38,566 nt of DNA, from assembly GCA_964549595.1 (NCBI GenBank), contig CAZJWK010000018.1, positions 1 to 38,566 on the forward strand, read 5' to 3'. Positions 1 to 7,510 of this stretch are shown here, in pieces (positions within the stretch are counted from its first letter, which is position 1; every line of letters begins with the position of its first letter). Both the position numbers and the translations under genes were made by a program. Source of the stretch: CAZQQN01 sp964549595 (lineage in GTDB: Bacteria > Bacteroidota > Bacteroidia > CAILMK01 > CAYYUA01). The notes beneath the pieces were generated by a model. It had not been told where the DNA came from, made no database searches, and was given only the letters and a program-made list of their open reading frames with translations.

Positions 1-49
1 ACCAGCTGATTACAAATCAGCTGCTCTAGGCCAGCTGAGCTACATCGGC
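1..49 (-). tRNA. tRNA-Thr (anticodon TGT), 3' part cut by window edge
   Basis: Read on the minus strand, the acceptor arm GCCGATG begins at 49, followed by TA, a D arm closed by GCTC/GAGC, and an anticodon arm GCTGA-TTTGTAA-TCAGC. The loop gives anticodon TGT, which is threonine. The variable loop, T arm and 3' acceptor strand lie beyond base 1. In Bacteroidetes a tRNA-Thr commonly sits between hpf and a tRNA/tuf/secE cluster, so tuf may lie just outside the window; that part is inference. Confidence 0.93.
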
Positions 50-99
50 ATTCCTGTTTCAGCTTTATTAAAGAACTTTTAAACTTCTAAAAACGGCTG

Positions 100-129
100 C
101 AAATATAGTAATTTTCCTTCAATTCCAAA
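100..129 (-). promoter_or_regulatory. Bacteroidetes-type promoter for the tRNA-Thr transcript
   Basis: On the minus strand the -33 element TTTG (129-126) is followed after exactly 18 nt by TATATTTG (107-100), a perfect match to the TAnnTTTG -7 consensus of the Bacteroidetes housekeeping sigma factor. The predicted start, near 94, lies about 45 nt before the tRNA. The same 18-nt spacing is seen at the TonB receptor promoter at 28107-28136. Confidence 0.65.
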
Positions 130-286
130 AAATAATGCACCCTAAAATTCTATAACTTAAAAACGGGATTGCAATAGAAAAGCATTTCCGTTTGAAATGG
201 CAAGTATTCTATATCCCTAATTTGATAGGATGAAAAGGAAAGAAAAATAAACCAGGCTTGGCAAACGGCTTGACTATCCTATTAAA

Positions 287-586
287 TTATTTAGCCTGCT
301 TTTTCTCTTTATATTTTTGGATTTGTTTGCGCATTGCTTCTACTGCCAAATCCACAGCTTTTTCAAAGGAGTTCTCCTTTTCCTTACAGAAAAGGGTGTT
401 GTCTTTTACTATGATTTTAATCTCTACTTCTTTGTCATTAACACTATTCCCGTTGTCATGCAAATAGACAATGCAATCCATAATATTTTGGTAAAAGTGC
501 TCAAGCTTTTTCACCTTATTTTGAATAACCTCATTTAAATGATCCGTTAACTGCACATTATCCGGTGTCTGAATATCAATCTTCAT
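287..586 (-). CDS. hpf: Ribosome hibernation promoting factor, short form (HPF/RaiA family)
   Basis: This 99-residue cytoplasmic protein matches the HPF/YfiA family: an N-terminal beta strand (MKIDIQTP), a helix containing VQNKVKKLE-like basic residues, strands around residues 50-65 (KEVEIKIIVKD), and a C-terminal helix that is strongly basic (KQIQKYKEKKQAK). Family members bind the 30S decoding region and silence ribosomes in slow growth. The length fits the short type; there is no C-terminal dimerisation domain as in long HPF. The start codon lies inside the 3' end of the recombinase gene (11-nt overlap), so the two are probably translationally coupled. Downstream is tRNA-Thr. The neighbours rpsU and tRNA fit a translation role. 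Confidence 0.9.
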   Translation of the reverse strand: MKIDIQTPDNVQLTDHLNEVIQNKVKKLEHFYQNIMDCIVYLHDNGNSVNDKEVEIKIIVKDNTLFCKEKENSFEKAVDLAVEAMRKQIQKYKEKKQAK

Positions 587-1469
587 GATGCTTAGCTTTT
601 GGGTGCGCTTTTTTATAAACAGATTTCAGCTTCTCAACTGAATTATGAGTATAAACCTGTGTTGCGGCCAAACCTTCATGGCCTAAAAGGTTTTTAATGG
701 CATTCAAGTCAGCCCCCCTGTTAAGCAAATGGGTGGCAAATGCATGCCTCAGTTTATGCGGACTTCGTGAAGGAATGCCACTAAACCGGCTTAAAACCTT
801 ATTGACTAATCGGTAAACATACATAGGGTAAAGCGGCCTGCATTTTTGGGTAACCATTAAATATCCGTCCGGGCCAACGTTCCGCTCCGACTTTTGCCTC
901 TGGATAAAATCTTCCAATGCGTTTCGGAGCGTCTTATTTAAAGGAATTGAACGTTCTTTATTCCCCTTACCCCTGATTTTTAGGGTATCTTTCCGAATGT
1001 CTCCTATCCTAAGGTTAATTAACTCTGATAACCTGATGCCTGTTCCGTACAAAATCTCCAAAATAAGCCGATCCTGTAAATCATTTTCTGAATCATCCCA
1101 TTTAAGGCTGTCCAGAATTTTTTCCATTTCCTCTTCTTCCACAAACTTTACTAACCTTTTAGGGGGTTTTGGCGCTTCCACGCCATCGGCAGGGTTTTTT
1201 GTAATAAAACCACTCTTTTTTAAAAACCTATAGTAAGTTTTAATTGAAGAAAGTTTCCGGTTGATAGAGGTTTGTTTCAGGCCCTGATCCATCAACCCGG
1301 CTATCCAAGATTTAACCTGAGGTGTGGTGACATTTAAGGGAGAAATGCCTTCATAAGTGGATTGAAGAAAATTCAAAAACTGATTCATATCGGCTACATA
1401 AGCAACCGTTGTATTATGGGGTGCGCGCCTTTCATTCTCAAGCCATTTTTGAAACGCCTCTAAATACAT
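576..1469 (-). CDS. xerC: Tyrosine recombinase, XerC/XerD type
   Basis: At 297 residues it has the usual Xer length. Residues 1-90 form the SAM-like core-binding domain; the catalytic domain follows. The full active-site set is visible: Arg146 (GTGIRLSEL), Lys168 in the GKGNKER hairpin, His238 and Arg241 (SPHKLRHAF), His264 (LLGHEGL) and the nucleophile Tyr273 (QVYTHNS). Xer recombinases resolve chromosome dimers at dif. The gene sits between rpsU (11-nt gap) and hpf (11-nt overlap). This arrangement is common in Bacteroidetes and argues for a housekeeping Xer rather than a mobile-element integrase; no att-like repeats or cargo are present. Whether it is the XerC or XerD orthologue cannot be settled from sequence alone, so the symbol is provisional. 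Confidence 0.88.
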   Translation of the reverse strand: MYLEAFQKWLENERRAPHNTTVAYVADMNQFLNFLQSTYEGISPLNVTTPQVKSWIAGLMDQGLKQTSINRKLSSIKTYYRFLKKSGFITKNPADGVEAPKPPKRLVKFVEEEEMEKILDSLKWDDSENDLQDRLILEILYGTGIRLSELINLRIGDIRKDTLKIRGKGNKERSIPLNKTLRNALEDFIQRQKSERNVGPDGYLMVTQKCRPLYPMYVYRLVNKVLSRFSGIPSRSPHKLRHAFATHLLNRGADLNAIKNLLGHEGLAATQVYTHNSVEKLKSVYKKAHPKAKHHED

Positions 1470-1480
1470 CCAAAATTTTA

Positions 1481-1672
1481 TCAGCTTTGTTTTTTGCGCA
1501 TTTTCTCGGAATATTCAGCTTTTGCTATTTCCATTCTCCTTTCTTCAGAGGGTTTTACATAAAATTGCCTGTTTCGGAATTCACGCAACCTTCCACTTTT
1601 TTCAAGTTTTTTCTTGAAACGTTTTAAGGCCTTATCAATAGACTCATTCTCTTTAACACTCGCTTTGATCAT
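1481..1672 (-). CDS. rpsU: 30S ribosomal protein S21
   Basis: This is a 63-residue, highly basic protein. It has the S21 pattern: an N-terminal strand (MIKASVKENESIDKALKRF), a helix rich in Lys/Arg (KKKLEKSGRLREFRNRQ) and the FYVKPSEERR segment, ending in KMRKKQS. S21 is a small-subunit protein near the anti-Shine-Dalgarno end of 16S rRNA; in Bacteroidetes it helps sequester that end, in keeping with the weak Shine-Dalgarno use seen across this window. It is the first gene of the rpsU-xer-hpf run, with an 11-nt gap to the recombinase. Confidence 0.95.
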   Translation of the reverse strand: MIKASVKENESIDKALKRFKKKLEKSGRLREFRNRQFYVKPSEERRMEIAKAEYSEKMRKKQS

Positions 1673-1730
1673 AGGTAGATAGGGGTTTTCAAAATTGAAT
1701 TTCAGTAAAATGTATTTTACAAAGCCAATG

Positions 1731-1738
1731 CAAATTTA
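1731..1738 (-). promoter_or_regulatory. Possible -7 element upstream of rpsU
   Basis: TAAATTTG on the minus strand matches TAnnTTTG and lies about 60 nt before the rpsU start. No TTTG is present at the expected upstream spacing (TCTT is there), so the call rests on the -7 box alone. Confidence 0.35.
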
Positions 1739-1793
1739 AATAAAATCTTTAATTTGAAGAATTTATAAAGCAATCGGTTTTGAAGAAAAACCT

Positions 1794-2936
1794 TTATTGG
1801 TTCAGCAATTCCCGTGAAATAACCAATTTCTGAATTTCAGATGTTCCTTCACCAATGGTACAAAGCTTTGAATCCCTGTAATGTTTTTCCACCGGATAGT
1901 CTTTTGTGTATCCATACCCACCGAATATTTGAACTGCTTCGTTTGATGCCCTTACAGAAATTTCTGAAGCATAATATTTCGCCATAGATGAAATTTTAGT
2001 GGTCTTACTACCCGCATTTTTCAATTGTCCGGCTTCCATGGTCAAAAGTTCAGAGGCATCAATTTCAGTTTTCATGTCAGCAAGCTTAAAAGAAATACCC
2101 TGGAATTGGGAAATGGGACGCCCAAATTGATTCCTTTCCTTGGAATACTGAAGTGCGGCTTCATAAGCACCCGTAGCAATGCCTAAACCCAAAGCTGCTA
2201 TAGAAATCCGGCCGCCATCGAGCACTTGCATGGCTTGCCGAAAACCATCCCCGACTTCCCCAATCCGGTTTTCATCTGGTATACGACATTCATCAAAATT
2301 CAACTCAGTGGTTTCCGATGCCCGCATTCCAAGCTTATTCTCCTTTCTACCGGGTTGAAAACCTTCCATTCCTTTTTCTATAATGAAGGCAGTCGTGTTC
2401 GAATTTTCATTCTTTTCCCCGGTTCGGGCCATTAGTACAATGACATCACCTGATTTTCCATGGGTAGTCCAATTTTTAGCGCCATTGATTACCCATTGAT
2501 TGCCATCCCATTTGGCGGTCGTTTCCATAGCCCCTGCATCCGAACCCGTATTCGGTTCAGTTAAGGCCCAGCCCCCTAAATATTCACAAGTAGCCAATTT
2601 ACTGAGGTAACGATTTTTTTGTTCTGCGTTGGCAAATTGCATAATGTGCCCAGCCGATAGAGAATTATGAGCAGCCATGGATAAAGCCACTGCTCCATCT
2701 AATTTGGCCAGCTCCTTAATGGCAACAATGTATTCCAGGTAACCAAAACCAGCACCATTGTATTCTTCAGGGATTAAAACCCCCATTAACCCTAAATCGC
2801 CCATTTTTTTGAAAACTTCTACCGGTAATATTTGGTTTTCGTCCCATTCCATCTTTTTGGGTTCAATTTCCCGATTCCCAAAATCCCGGACCATTTCCCC
2901 AACCATCTTCTGGTTCTCGCTATGACTAAAATCCAT
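1794..2936 (-). CDS. Acyl-CoA dehydrogenase (short/medium-chain type)
   Basis: This 380-residue flavoprotein should oxidise acyl-CoA to trans-2-enoyl-CoA in fatty-acid or branched-chain amino-acid breakdown, passing electrons to ETF. The three family domains are present: an N-terminal helical domain (1-120), a central beta domain with the FAD/substrate signature ALTEPNTGSDA (residues about 144-154) and the NGAKNWTTHG stretch, and a C-terminal helical domain with RNQFGRPISQFQ and QIFGGYGY. The catalytic base is Glu363 in IGEGTSEIQK. Length and motifs match short-chain/butyryl-CoA dehydrogenases; chain-length preference cannot be read. It stands alone, with no beta-oxidation gene beside it. Confidence 0.93.
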   Translation of the reverse strand: MDFSHSENQKMVGEMVRDFGNREIEPKKMEWDENQILPVEVFKKMGDLGLMGVLIPEEYNGAGFGYLEYIVAIKELAKLDGAVALSMAAHNSLSAGHIMQFANAEQKNRYLSKLATCEYLGGWALTEPNTGSDAGAMETTAKWDGNQWVINGAKNWTTHGKSGDVIVLMARTGEKNENSNTTAFIIEKGMEGFQPGRKENKLGMRASETTELNFDECRIPDENRIGEVGDGFRQAMQVLDGGRISIAALGLGIATGAYEAALQYSKERNQFGRPISQFQGISFKLADMKTEIDASELLTMEAGQLKNAGSKTTKISSMAKYYASEISVRASNEAVQIFGGYGYTKDYPVEKHYRDSKLCTIGEGTSEIQKLVISRELLNQ

Positions 2937-3079
2937 AATTCTTAATTTGGTGACTTTATTATCAAAGTGTTTTTACGTTGAAATTAGAAGGTTTAACAAA
3001 GCTTTCAAAAATGCTTATTTTTTTAAGAAAAGGCAACAAGTCAACCAAGAATGTCCAACCATTAGGTATTTAAACAACC

Positions 3080-4021
3080 CTAAGGAACTACATAGGGTTT
3101 AACTTTCGAATACAGTTTAGCCCCTATTATTTTCTTTGTTTTCAACTTTTTAACGGAAGAAATTTCGCCGTGTTTTTCCTTGTAGTCAAAAATTGCTTTT
3201 ACATCAGGATAATCAAAATAAGGATGTTTCAAAAATTCCTTGAAAGTATTTTCGCTTAAAGAAAGTGGCTTAATATGACTCGTATCCAATATTAATTGAG
3301 GCACTACACGCTCAAAGTTGGATGAATCCATCCCATAAATAGTTTTCAATTGTTTCATTCGATAAAAGCCGCCTAAATTTTCTCGCTTTTCAACAATTTT
3401 TCGAGCAAAAAAATCACCTATTCCATACACTTTTTTTAACTCAGAAGTATCAGCTTGGTTTAAGGTCACTTTAACCTTGGTTTCTACATTTTTAGTACCT
3501 TTAGTGTCTGCCTTGCTTTTAAAGTTATTTTTACCATCGTTAAGGGAATCTTTATTGGCTGATTGGTTTTGCTTGCTTTCCGGTAAATCAATATAAGGAG
3601 CCAATTTTTGATAAATGCTATCTGTAAAGCCGTAAATGGTTTTCACATCAGTTTTTTTGTAAAACTTTCCACCTGCCTTTTTGTAATTCTCAATAGTATG
3701 AGCTAATTTTCGTGACAAACCCAATTTAAGCCACTTTTCATACCCGATTTCGTTTGGGTTAAACTCAAAATAAACCGGTTCATCAGATTTGTTTTTTCCG
3801 GATTCAACTTTATTTTCTTTTTCTTTATCATGCTTCTTTCTGGAAGCAATAAATTGTTGAAGCTCTCTCTGAAAACGCTTTTTCTCTTGGACCACCTTGG
3901 GTTCATTCAAATAAGCAATCAGACCAGGTAAAAGGCATAAAATCAATAAAATGGCGGCAAGCAAGATAAAACCTAAGTATTCGCCTCTGGAAAAATTAAA
4001 ATATTCACGAAGCCATTGCAT
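3080..4021 (-). CDS. Membrane-anchored helix-hairpin-helix (ComEA-like) protein
   Basis: The protein has 313 residues. A single hydrophobic segment at about 14-36 (GEYLGFILLAAILLILCLL) would anchor it in the inner membrane; a Lys/Glu-rich stretch follows. The rest holds at least three helix-hairpin-helix units: one near residues 90-140 (IYGFTDSIYQKLAPYI), one ComEA-like (LNQADTSELKKVYGIG, then a second half with QLKTIYGMDSSNFERV), and one at the C-terminus (KKIIGAKLYSKVKPYV). HhH units bind DNA without sequence preference. ComEA acts in DNA uptake, but Bacteroidetes carry many such multi-HhH membrane proteins of unknown role, and no other competence gene is nearby. DNA binding on the outer face of the inner membrane is therefore inference. 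Confidence 0.75.
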   Translation of the reverse strand: MQWLREYFNFSRGEYLGFILLAAILLILCLLPGLIAYLNEPKVVQEKKRFQRELQQFIASRKKHDKEKENKVESGKNKSDEPVYFEFNPNEIGYEKWLKLGLSRKLAHTIENYKKAGGKFYKKTDVKTIYGFTDSIYQKLAPYIDLPESKQNQSANKDSLNDGKNNFKSKADTKGTKNVETKVKVTLNQADTSELKKVYGIGDFFARKIVEKRENLGGFYRMKQLKTIYGMDSSNFERVVPQLILDTSHIKPLSLSENTFKEFLKHPYFDYPDVKAIFDYKEKHGEISSVKKLKTKKIIGAKLYSKVKPYVVP

Positions 4022-4073
4022 TTCGCCTGTATTATAGAAAAACCTGTGAATGGTTTTTAATTTATTCTTATAC

Positions 4074-4081
4074 CAAAATTA
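4074..4081 (-). promoter_or_regulatory. Possible -7 element upstream of the HhH gene
   Basis: TAATTTTG on the minus strand matches TAnnTTTG about 53 nt before the start codon. No -33 TTTG is visible at the usual distance, so support is weak. Confidence 0.28.
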
Positions 4082-4174
4082 TAAAAAAATTGGAAATTTT
4101 TGATTAATAAAAATAAAAACAAGGACTAATATAAGCCTTTAGAGGCATTAATATCTCTGATCGGAAAGCTTTTT

Positions 4175-5875
4175 TTATCGCTTAATAATCTCTCCGGATT
4201 TGATCTTTTGCAGGTAATTATTCAACGCTTTAGAAACTTCCGGAATAAGGATATAAAGCCCAAGTACGTTGGGGAAACACATGGCGAAAATCATGGCATC
4301 CGAAAAAGTAAAAACCTTTCCTAAAGACATCGCGGATCCAAAAACAATAAAAAGGCAGAACAATGACTTGTAAATCAAATCTACAATGCGACTTCGCCCA
4401 AAAAGAAAACTCCATGCTTGCTGGCCGTAATAAGACCAGGAAATCATGGTGGAAAAAGCAAAAAATAGCACAGCCAATGTTAAAATGATATTAAACCAGG
4501 GAATAACCGAAGAAAAAGCATTAGAAGTTAAAGTAACTCCTTCCACATCCTCCTGGTAATGGTAATGATCTGTAATGATAATGACCAAAGCTGTCATTGT
4601 ACAAACGACAATGGTATCAATAAAAGGCTCAAGCAAAGCAACCAACCCCTCACTGGCAGGGTTATTGGTTTTTACGGCAGAGTGCGCAATAGGTGCAGAA
4701 CCAATGCCGGCCTCATTGGAAAAGGCAGCCCTTTGAAAACCCACGACCAAAACTCCCACTATTCCGCCATAAACAGCCTTGGATTCAATGGCTCCTTGAA
4801 AAATGGCTGAAAATGCTGCCGGAATTTGCTCGTAACTTACGCCAATGATAAAAATGGCTGCCATGAAGTAAATTCCGGTCATCAGGGGAACCACTTTTTC
4901 CGTCACCCTGGCAATGCTTTTAATCCCGCCAATAATGACAATTCCCACTAAAAAGGCTAATACTATACCAAAGATCCATCCCGGTAAATTGGGAGCCAAA
5001 TTATCAGAAAATTGGGAATATGCCTGATTTGCCTGAAACATATTACCACCCCCAAAAGAAGCGCCAACACACATGATTGCAAATAGGATGGCCAAAACTT
5101 TACCCAGGCCTCCCAAACCTTTTTCCTTCAGGCCCCGACTAAGGTAATACATAGGACCACCGTATACAACCCCATTTTCATCCAACTCCCGATAACGAAC
5201 ACCAAGTGTACATTCTACGAACTTCATGGACATACCCAACAAACCGGCTAAAATCATCCAAAACATGGCACCCGGGCCACCTATCGAAATGGCGATGGCT
5301 ACGCCTGCAATATTCCCCAAGCCTACAGTAGCCGATAACGCTGCTGTTAGTGCCTGGAAATGGGATACTTCGCCGCTTTCATTGGGATCAGAATATTTGC
5401 CTCTGACTATATCAAGGGATAACCTAAATTTACGAAAGTTAATAAACCGGAAAACAATGGTAAAAACGAGACCCCCCAAAATAAGCCATATCACCACAAT
5501 AGGCACGGCAACCAAAGGTTCCGATATAGCACCTCCCTTTTTAACCGCTTCACCTTCTTCGACTTTACCTCCTTTAGGAGAGGGAACCTTATACGTTTTA
5601 CGTTCACCCGCCTCACTTTCAATAATAATTCTGTCAAACCGTTGGGCAGATTTATCAACCTCAACAACTTCTCCCGCAATTTCTGATTTCAAGGCAGGTT
5701 TAATGGTGACCGGGTAGAAAATGATCCCTGAGATCGCATCAGCAACAGGCCCTACCGTCTCATTGATTTTCTGGTCAATGGTTTTTTCTTCTTTTTCTTC
5801 TGATTCGTCCTGGCTTTGGGAAAATGTCAAACAGGGTAAAAATAGAAGTAAGAAAAGAAAGCGTAGGTTTCTCAT
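4175..5875 (-). CDS. Sodium:alanine/glycine symporter (AGCS family) with an extra periplasmic domain
   Basis: At 566 residues it is longer than typical AGCS carriers (about 450-500). A cleavable-looking signal peptide (LFLLLFLPCLTFSQ, ending near residue 20) precedes an acidic stretch. The carrier core follows from about residue 122: NFRKFRLSLDIVRGKY, the ATVGLGNIAGVAIAI signature, PGAMFWMILAGLLGM and AFSNEAGIGSAPIAHSAV are typical of sodium-coupled alanine/glycine transporters. The unusual part is residues 58-122, between the first hydrophobic segment and VPIVVIW: a soluble insert ending in KGGKVEEGEAVKKGGAISEP, which looks like a barrel-sandwich or RpoC-type beta hairpin. The gene has its own promoter and seems to be transcribed alone. 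Substrate (alanine, glycine or another amino acid) cannot be fixed from sequence. Confidence 0.88.
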   Translation of the reverse strand: MRNLRFLFLLLFLPCLTFSQSQDESEEKEEKTIDQKINETVGPVADAISGIIFYPVTIKPALKSEIAGEVVEVDKSAQRFDRIIIESEAGERKTYKVPSPKGGKVEEGEAVKKGGAISEPLVAVPIVVIWLILGGLVFTIVFRFINFRKFRLSLDIVRGKYSDPNESGEVSHFQALTAALSATVGLGNIAGVAIAISIGGPGAMFWMILAGLLGMSMKFVECTLGVRYRELDENGVVYGGPMYYLSRGLKEKGLGGLGKVLAILFAIMCVGASFGGGNMFQANQAYSQFSDNLAPNLPGWIFGIVLAFLVGIVIIGGIKSIARVTEKVVPLMTGIYFMAAIFIIGVSYEQIPAAFSAIFQGAIESKAVYGGIVGVLVVGFQRAAFSNEAGIGSAPIAHSAVKTNNPASEGLVALLEPFIDTIVVCTMTALVIIITDHYHYQEDVEGVTLTSNAFSSVIPWFNIILTLAVLFFAFSTMISWSYYGQQAWSFLFGRSRIVDLIYKSLFCLFIVFGSAMSLGKVFTFSDAMIFAMCFPNVLGLYILIPEVSKALNNYLQKIKSGEIIKR

Positions 5876-5903
5876 GCCGTTATTGGAAGTTTTAATTGAA
5901 GCC

Positions 5904-5936
5904 CAAATATAAAGGAAGAATATTTAACAAATCAAA
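5904..5936 (-). promoter_or_regulatory. Promoter of the AGCS symporter gene
   Basis: On the minus strand, TATATTTG (5911-5904) matches the -7 consensus about 28 nt before the start codon. Two TTTG boxes lie upstream, with 16 nt (5931-5928) or 21 nt (5936-5933) spacing; which one serves as the -33 box is unclear. Confidence 0.5.
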
Positions 5937-6008
5937 ATGGGAATAGGCGAACTACTAAAGGCATTTTCTTTTTATAATTTAAAAATTTCAAATTCAATAC
6001 TTAATAAA

Positions 6009-6021
6009 TGCCAAAATGGCA
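6009..6021. repeat. Short palindrome TGCCA-AAA-TGGCA upstream of miaB
   Basis: A 5-bp perfect inverted repeat with a 3-nt centre lies 18 nt before the putative miaB -7 box, covering the -33 region. The half-site TGCCAAA/TTTGGCA also occurs three times upstream of groES. It could be an operator; the words are short and may be chance. Confidence 0.35.
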
Positions 6022-6039
6022 AAAACCCTTTATAATTTG

Positions 6040-6047
6040 TAATTTTG
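6040..6047 (+). promoter_or_regulatory. Putative -7 element for the miaB operon
   Basis: TAATTTTG matches TAnnTTTG and lies 33 nt before the miaB start. No TTTG is found 17-20 nt upstream; a TGCCA/TGGCA palindrome occupies that place, so the promoter could need an activator. Confidence 0.42.
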
Positions 6048-6080
6048 CCCCTATCTTAAGAAGAAAAGCAAAGAAATTTT

Positions 6081-7487
6081 ATGGAAACCTTAAGTGGTAA
6101 CGTGCTATTAGGTGAAGAAAGACAAGGTGAAGCTTATGCAGATAACAAAAATGCCCATAATGAAGGGCTTAAGTTTTACTTGGAAAGTTATGGCTGCCAG
6201 ATGAACTTTTCAGATAGTGAAATAGTAGCTTCTATCCTGACGGAAGCAGGCTTTTCCCCCACAAAAACCATTGATGAAGCGGATCTTATCTTAATTAACA
6301 CTTGTGCCATACGAGATAATGCGGAACAACGGGTTAGAAAGCGTCTTGAAATTTTCAACAGCTACAAAAAAGAAAAGCCTGATTTATTGATAGGCGTATT
6401 GGGTTGCATGGCTGAAAGGCTGAAGAAAAAGTTAATGGAAGAGGAGAAAATGGTGGACCTGGTAGTAGGTCCGGATGCCTACAGAGACCTCCCCAAATTG
6501 GTAAAACAAGCAGATGAAGGGGAAAAGGCAGTTAATGTATTCCTCTCAAGGGAAGAAACCTATGCAGACATCAGCCCGGTGAGACTGGACGGAAATGGCG
6601 TCTCTGCTTTCATCTCAATAATGCGGGGCTGTAACAACATGTGTTCTTTTTGCGTGGTACCTTTTACCAGGGGTAGGGAAAGAAGCAGAGATCCCAATTC
6701 TATTAAGCAAGAGGCTCAGGATTTATTCGATAAAGGCTATAAAGAAGTAACCCTTTTAGGTCAGAATGTAGATTCTTATTCCTGGCAAAACGGACAAAGC
6801 TTTGACTTTGCAGACTTGTTAGCCTCAGTGGCTGAAATAGATCCCTCGTTAAGGATTTGGTTTTCCACCTCTCATCCGAAAGATATTACGGAGAAGGTGG
6901 TCAAAACCATGGTCGAGTATGAAAACATTTGCAATTACATTCACTTTCCTGCTCAATCAGGAAATAGCCGTATTCTTGACTTAATGAACAGGGGATACAG
7001 CCGGGAATGGTACCTGGATAAAATAAACATGATCCGGAATATTGAACCTACCATGGGACTATCTTCTGACATTATAACCGGCTTTTGTTCCGAAACTGAG
7101 GCTGAGCACCAGGATACCTTATCCCTAATGGAGGAAGTGAAATTTGATATGTCCTACATGTTTTACTATTCAGAGAGGCCGAACACGCCCGCAGCAAAAA
7201 AATATACTGATGACATACCCCTGAAAACTAAGAAGAGAAGACTTCAGGAAATCATTAAGCTTCAACAACAACATTCCATCGAAAACAACCGGTTACAAAT
7301 TGGCAAGGTTTTCTCTGTTCTGGTGTTAGGAACTTCCAAAAAATCGGAAAAAGAATTGAAAGGCCGGAATACCAATAACCGTATGATCGTTTTTCCTGAT
7401 AAGGGGTTTCAAACAGGAGAATATGTCGATGTGGAAGTGAAAGATTACACGAGTGCGACACTCATTGGTGAACCTGTTCAATCTTAA
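6081..7487 (+). CDS. miaB: tRNA-2-methylthio-N6-dimethylallyladenosine synthase
   Basis: MiaB is a radical-SAM methylthiotransferase that adds the methylthio group to i6A37 of tRNAs reading UNN codons. All three domains are seen in 468 residues. The UPF0004 domain has cluster cysteines Cys39 (SYGCQMNFSDS), Cys75 (LINTCAIRDNA) and Cys109 (GVLGCMAER). The radical-SAM domain has Cys184, Cys188 and Cys191 (RGCNNMCSFCVVPFTRGRE). The C-terminal TRAM domain begins near residue 400. About 30 extra residues precede the KFYLESYGCQ core; the first ATG is kept because it follows the putative promoter closely. It is the first gene of a plus-strand run, with 23 nt to the next gene. Bacteroidetes often pair miaB with the same sigma-54 activator. 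Confidence 0.95.
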   Translation: METLSGNVLLGEERQGEAYADNKNAHNEGLKFYLESYGCQMNFSDSEIVASILTEAGFSPTKTIDEADLILINTCAIRDNAEQRVRKRLEIFNSYKKEKPDLLIGVLGCMAERLKKKLMEEEKMVDLVVGPDAYRDLPKLVKQADEGEKAVNVFLSREETYADISPVRLDGNGVSAFISIMRGCNNMCSFCVVPFTRGRERSRDPNSIKQEAQDLFDKGYKEVTLLGQNVDSYSWQNGQSFDFADLLASVAEIDPSLRIWFSTSHPKDITEKVVKTMVEYENICNYIHFPAQSGNSRILDLMNRGYSREWYLDKINMIRNIEPTMGLSSDIITGFCSETEAEHQDTLSLMEEVKFDMSYMFYYSERPNTPAAKKYTDDIPLKTKKRRLQEIIKLQQQHSIENNRLQIGKVFSVLVLGTSKKSEKELKGRNTNNRMIVFPDKGFQTGEYVDVEVKDYTSATLIGEPVQS

Positions 7488-7510
7488 AAAAAGCAATTAG
7501 GTTAAAGTTA

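Noticed and set aside
576..1469. Integrase of a mobile element next to a tRNA gene
   Set aside because: The neighbours are core genes in a common order, there is no cargo, and no direct repeat of the tRNA end is seen.
4128..4160. Terminator after the symporter gene (GCCT-TTAG-AGGC)
   Set aside because: The stem is only 4 bp and lacks a T tract in the right direction.
5226..5717. Open frame of 163 codons on the plus strand within the symporter gene
   Set aside because: It is antisense to a strongly conserved carrier gene, has no family look, and has Ser/Pro/Thr-rich shadow composition.
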